Shown here: positions 6,654-6,698 of the stretch, piece after piece
Numbering within the stretch: position 1 is the first letter of the stretch
Layout of the letters: each line of letters begins with the position of its first letter
NCBI GenBank assembly: GCA_046049705.1
Contig: JBJOQZ010000072.1
Location: forward strand, 1 to 6,698
Length of the DNA: 6,698 nt
Origin: DALYDD01 sp046049705
GTDB lineage: Bacteria; Patescibacteriota; Minisyncoccia; Phycocordibacterales; CAIZLB01
Direction: 5' to 3'
Translations under genes and position numbers: made by a program
The notes under the pieces: generated by a model
The model's database searches: none
The model's input: the letters and a program-made list of their open reading frames with translations, nothing else
Told to the model about the DNA's origin: nothing

Positions 6654-6698
6654 ATGTCATATAAAGCATTGTCAAACAATCCATATATTGTCTCAATT
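6654..6698 (+). CDS. Possible start of a divergent gene, truncated by window end
   Basis: An ATG at 6654 opens a frame reading MSYKALSNNPYIVSI to the last base, with no stop. It is divergent from gpmI and follows an 86-bp AT-rich intergenic region, a natural place for a new gene. Only 15 residues are visible, so no function can be given. A rival ATG at 6646 in another frame is also open to the end but gives a Cys/His-rich reading that looks less protein-like. The call rests on position and composition only. Confidence 0.35.
   Translation, partial: MSYKALSNNPYIVSI

Noticed and set aside
1..6698. CRISPR array, tRNA, insertion sequence or direct repeats
   Set aside because: Nearly all the DNA is explained by coding sequence. 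No spaced repeats, transposase motifs or tRNA-like cloverleaf were seen in the short intergenic gaps.

Overview
The window looks like a piece of a compact, AT-rich bacterial genome, most likely a Patescibacteria (CPR) member of the Parcubacteria type. That placement is an inference. It rests on the reduced pilus cluster, tight and overlapping gene packing, the lack of Shine-Dalgarno-like sequence before all six complete genes, and small proteins of kinds often seen in that group. No rRNA or other phylogenetic marker is present. The standard genetic code fits every gene.

The left two thirds (2-4444, + strand) is the distal part of a type IV pilus / type II secretion / competence-like assembly operon. 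In order it encodes the C-terminal part of a PilB/GspE-family assembly ATPase (start outside the window), a PilC/GspF-family inner-membrane platform protein, a very large prepilin-like protein (517 aa) with a classic prepilin leader and a beta-rich, probably propeller-like ectodomain, a second prepilin-like protein (203 aa) with Ala instead of Gly before the cleavage site, and an unrecognised 240-aa protein that is almost entirely coiled coil. Junctions are 12 bp apart, 4 bp overlapping, 17 bp overlapping and 6 bp apart, so the five genes are almost certainly one transcript. The ATPase and platform protein would drive polymerisation of pilin subunits. The two prepilin-like proteins would be minor or tip subunits. 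The coiled-coil protein is an unexplained companion.

A four-helix DUF1761 membrane protein (4485-4919, + strand) follows after a 40-bp gap with no terminator. It may be read through from the pilus operon or have its own weak promoter. A perfect 17-bp-arm hairpin with A- and T-tracts on its two sides (4938-4975) separates it from a convergent gene.

The right third (4996-6567, - strand) is a complete cofactor-independent phosphoglycerate mutase (gpmI), a glycolytic housekeeping gene with all catalytic motifs intact. A short AT-rich divergent region (6568-6653) holds a candidate gpmI promoter. A possible + strand gene begins at 6654 and runs off the end.

The parts most worth a second look are the propeller-like giant prepilin, the proline-free coiled-coil protein at the end of the pilus operon, and the ATPase lacking the usual cysteine-rich zinc-binding insert.
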